Shown here: positions 62,441-64,000 of the stretch, in pieces | Numbering within the stretch: position 1 is the first letter of the stretch | How the letters are laid out: each line of letters opens with the position of its first letter | Source: Porphyra umbilicalis | Taxonomy: Eukaryota; Rhodophyta; Bangiophyceae; Bangiales; Bangiaceae | NCBI GenBank assembly: GCA_002049455.2 | Contig: KV918818.1 | Location: forward strand, 124,001-188,000 | Reading direction: 5' to 3' | Length of the DNA stretch: 64,000 bases | Translations under genes and position numbers: made by a program | The notes under the pieces: generated by a model | What the model saw: the letters and a program-made list of their open reading frames with translations, nothing else | Told to the model about the DNA's origin: nothing | Database searches by the model: none

Positions 62441-64000
62441 GCTGTACCAGGCCTTGGACCGTCTCGTGGCTAATCGCGAGGACATGCAAGACTGTCGCAC
62501 TAATTCAAGCCAATGATATTCCTGCAATGGATTGCGAAGACGTAAACTGTCCAAGTCGGAGTCCTGTACGGGTCTGGATGCCTCTTGCCCTCGACGATGC
62601 GCTGCACAAAAAGTCGACGCCAAGGCGTGTTCTCGGACCTGAGGTGCACGCGCGAGACCGCAGCCGCCACTCCAGAACTTACCCCGAGTTGCTCCGTGAA
62701 GTCGATCGATCAACCGAAACTGTATGAACTTGGTGAGACGACGAATGAAGTCAATCATGAATGAGCATGGCTGGCCAATCAAAGTGAGCTATGCCACACG
62801 TAGCCCTCGTGGAATGTCGGACGTCTCCATGGAAGTGACGAACTTATTTGGTCGATTGGAGACTACTCAGAGTGACGGACTAGAGCCTCCGATGACCTGA
62901 CCCTCGACGACCGCGCCGCCGGCGAGCAAGACCACTGCCATCGTCATCCGAGATCGGAGCGCCCGGCTTTTGCTGTCTTGCACCAACGCCCCCCTCCCGA
63001 ACTGGGCGTCCCCCTACCATGCTGGATCTTTGAGCCAGTCTTCCAACAGGTATGTTGTGCACTGTTTGTGGTTGGATCCTCTCCTGTCTATCGTTCGTTT
63101 GTCTGTCATTGCGTGTCTTCCATCGAGGTCATTGCACCGGATGTTGCACTACCGTACGGGGAGCCCTCGTTCATTGCCATCCGTGGTAGCTCGCATCTGA
63201 CTCGTGCCTACATGTGCTACATTCCACGCATGTTTTTTTCCTGCGTATCGTGTATGTCTTTCTCCCACTTCCTGATTGGATTTCTCTCTCCCCCCTCCTC
63301 TCTGCGTCCGTCCCCCGCTTCCAGCCCCCTATCTGGTACTTCCCCTGTTTTGTTCCGTTGTATCGATGCTCTTGTTTCTCAGTCTTCCCCTCTCTTGATA
63401 TCTCAAGCTCTCGTTTGATGTGGGTTTGGATGGTGCGGCATCTGTCGCGGTCTTCGTGACTTGTCCTCAGTACTACCTGCCAACTGGCTCCCCCACTTGT
63501 GTTGCTGCCGCTGTTGGTACATGGTCAGCTGTGATGGGTGCACCGTTTGGTTGTCCTCATGGCCGTAGTCCCAGCCGCAGTCCCTCCAGAAATAAAACGG
63601 AGCAGCATCAACGAGCTGTGTGCATAGGCCGCCTGGAACCTGTCCTCGTCTGCATATCAGCGCAATAATAATCAACCCTGGTTAACAGGAGTATTAAGTG
63701 TATGTCTCGCGATTTCCTAGCGTCCGACCTCGAGGTCAGGTCCGTGCACCTACAACGTTTGTAACAGGAGTTCCCTTGTTCAGGGGCCGCGCCGTACTGT
63801 CCCTGACGCAATTCTGGATCAGCGACGCAAAGCTGGATCACCGGAATCGTCGATTCCAGCTCATTTGCCCGTCTTTTTACTGCTTTTTCTCTCTTCTTCG
63901 GCGCTGCTACAAAAATAAAACAGCGGTGGGGGAGAAAACATACCAACAGAAAGCCCAGAGGAAGGCACATCTTTTGCTGTCAAGGGTGCTCGTATGCTCG
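62441..64000. other. Right end of window, no supported gene
   Basis: Moderate GC with only short frames. A pyrimidine-rich stretch lies at 63230-63400, and AAATAAAACGG (63591) and AAAATAAAACAG (63912) resemble poly(A) signals. A 146-aa frame from 62978 has no recognisable feature. Confidence 0.35.

Noticed and set aside
1-64000. CRISPR arrays, bacterial operons, riboswitches
   Set aside because: Tandem repeats here are minisatellites without spacers, and genes are eukaryotic with introns and no Shine-Dalgarno pattern.

Overview
This window looks like nuclear DNA of a very GC-rich, gene-dense, intron-poor eukaryote. The recognisable genes are eukaryotic: a PHF5A/Rds3 splicing factor, the alpha subunit of cytosolic Phe-tRNA synthetase, an AGPAT-type acyltransferase, a DUF1399 protein and a pepsin-like membrane protein. 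They have Ala/Gly/Pro-rich inserts, G/C-ending codons and zero to two short GT-AG introns. That style, with moderate-GC repeat-filled intergenic DNA, suits a bangiophyte red alga (Porphyra/Pyropia type). The assignment is inference; no rRNA, organelle gene or marker proves it.

Layout. 1-3.0 kb: the N-terminus of a minus-strand nuclear-type protein, then a minus-strand Ala-rich helical-repeat gene whose frame changes at almost every long G/C run. 3.03-14.48 kb: an 11.45 kb segment bounded by a perfect 24-bp inverted repeat. It holds a plus-strand module (a long ORF with one in-frame TAG, then a Ulp1-like cysteine peptidase broken before its catalytic Cys) and a minus-strand module (a zinc-finger-like ORF followed by a KDZ/HMGXB3-like transposase ORF). 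I read it as a large, partly decayed DNA transposon. A separate 380-bp MITE with a 10-bp target duplication sits 48 bp outside it. 15-28.4 kb is the core gene block: PHF5A, a basic hypothetical protein, a coiled-coil protein with a Csm1/Pcs1-like end, a DUF1399 membrane protein, PheRS alpha and the two-intron acyltransferase. PheRS alpha and the acyltransferase diverge from a 437-bp spacer that carries a MITE. 28.7-30.5 kb: a second homopolymer-riddled coiled-coil gene with a 20-bp minisatellite at its 5' side. 34.4-35.6 kb: a secreted Cys-rich protein with a Lys-rich tail and a TATA box.

36-57.7 kb is repeat-rich: several inverted-repeat elements, including two copies of one family 18 kb apart in opposite orientation, and 15-, 18- and 39-bp minisatellites. 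A few lineage-specific genes lie among them: a His-rich repeat protein, two neighbouring proteins sharing a degenerate motif and KKVKV signals, and a short signal-peptide/TM protein. 57.8-59.9 kb: a membrane-anchored aspartic-protease homologue that appears to lack its catalytic Asp residues. 60.4-62.2 kb: a third homopolymer-broken gene, with a leucine-zipper-like segment and an acidic C-terminus. The remainder to 64 kb has no convincing gene.

Splice joins and frames were worked out by eye; no alignment, structure prediction or search was run.
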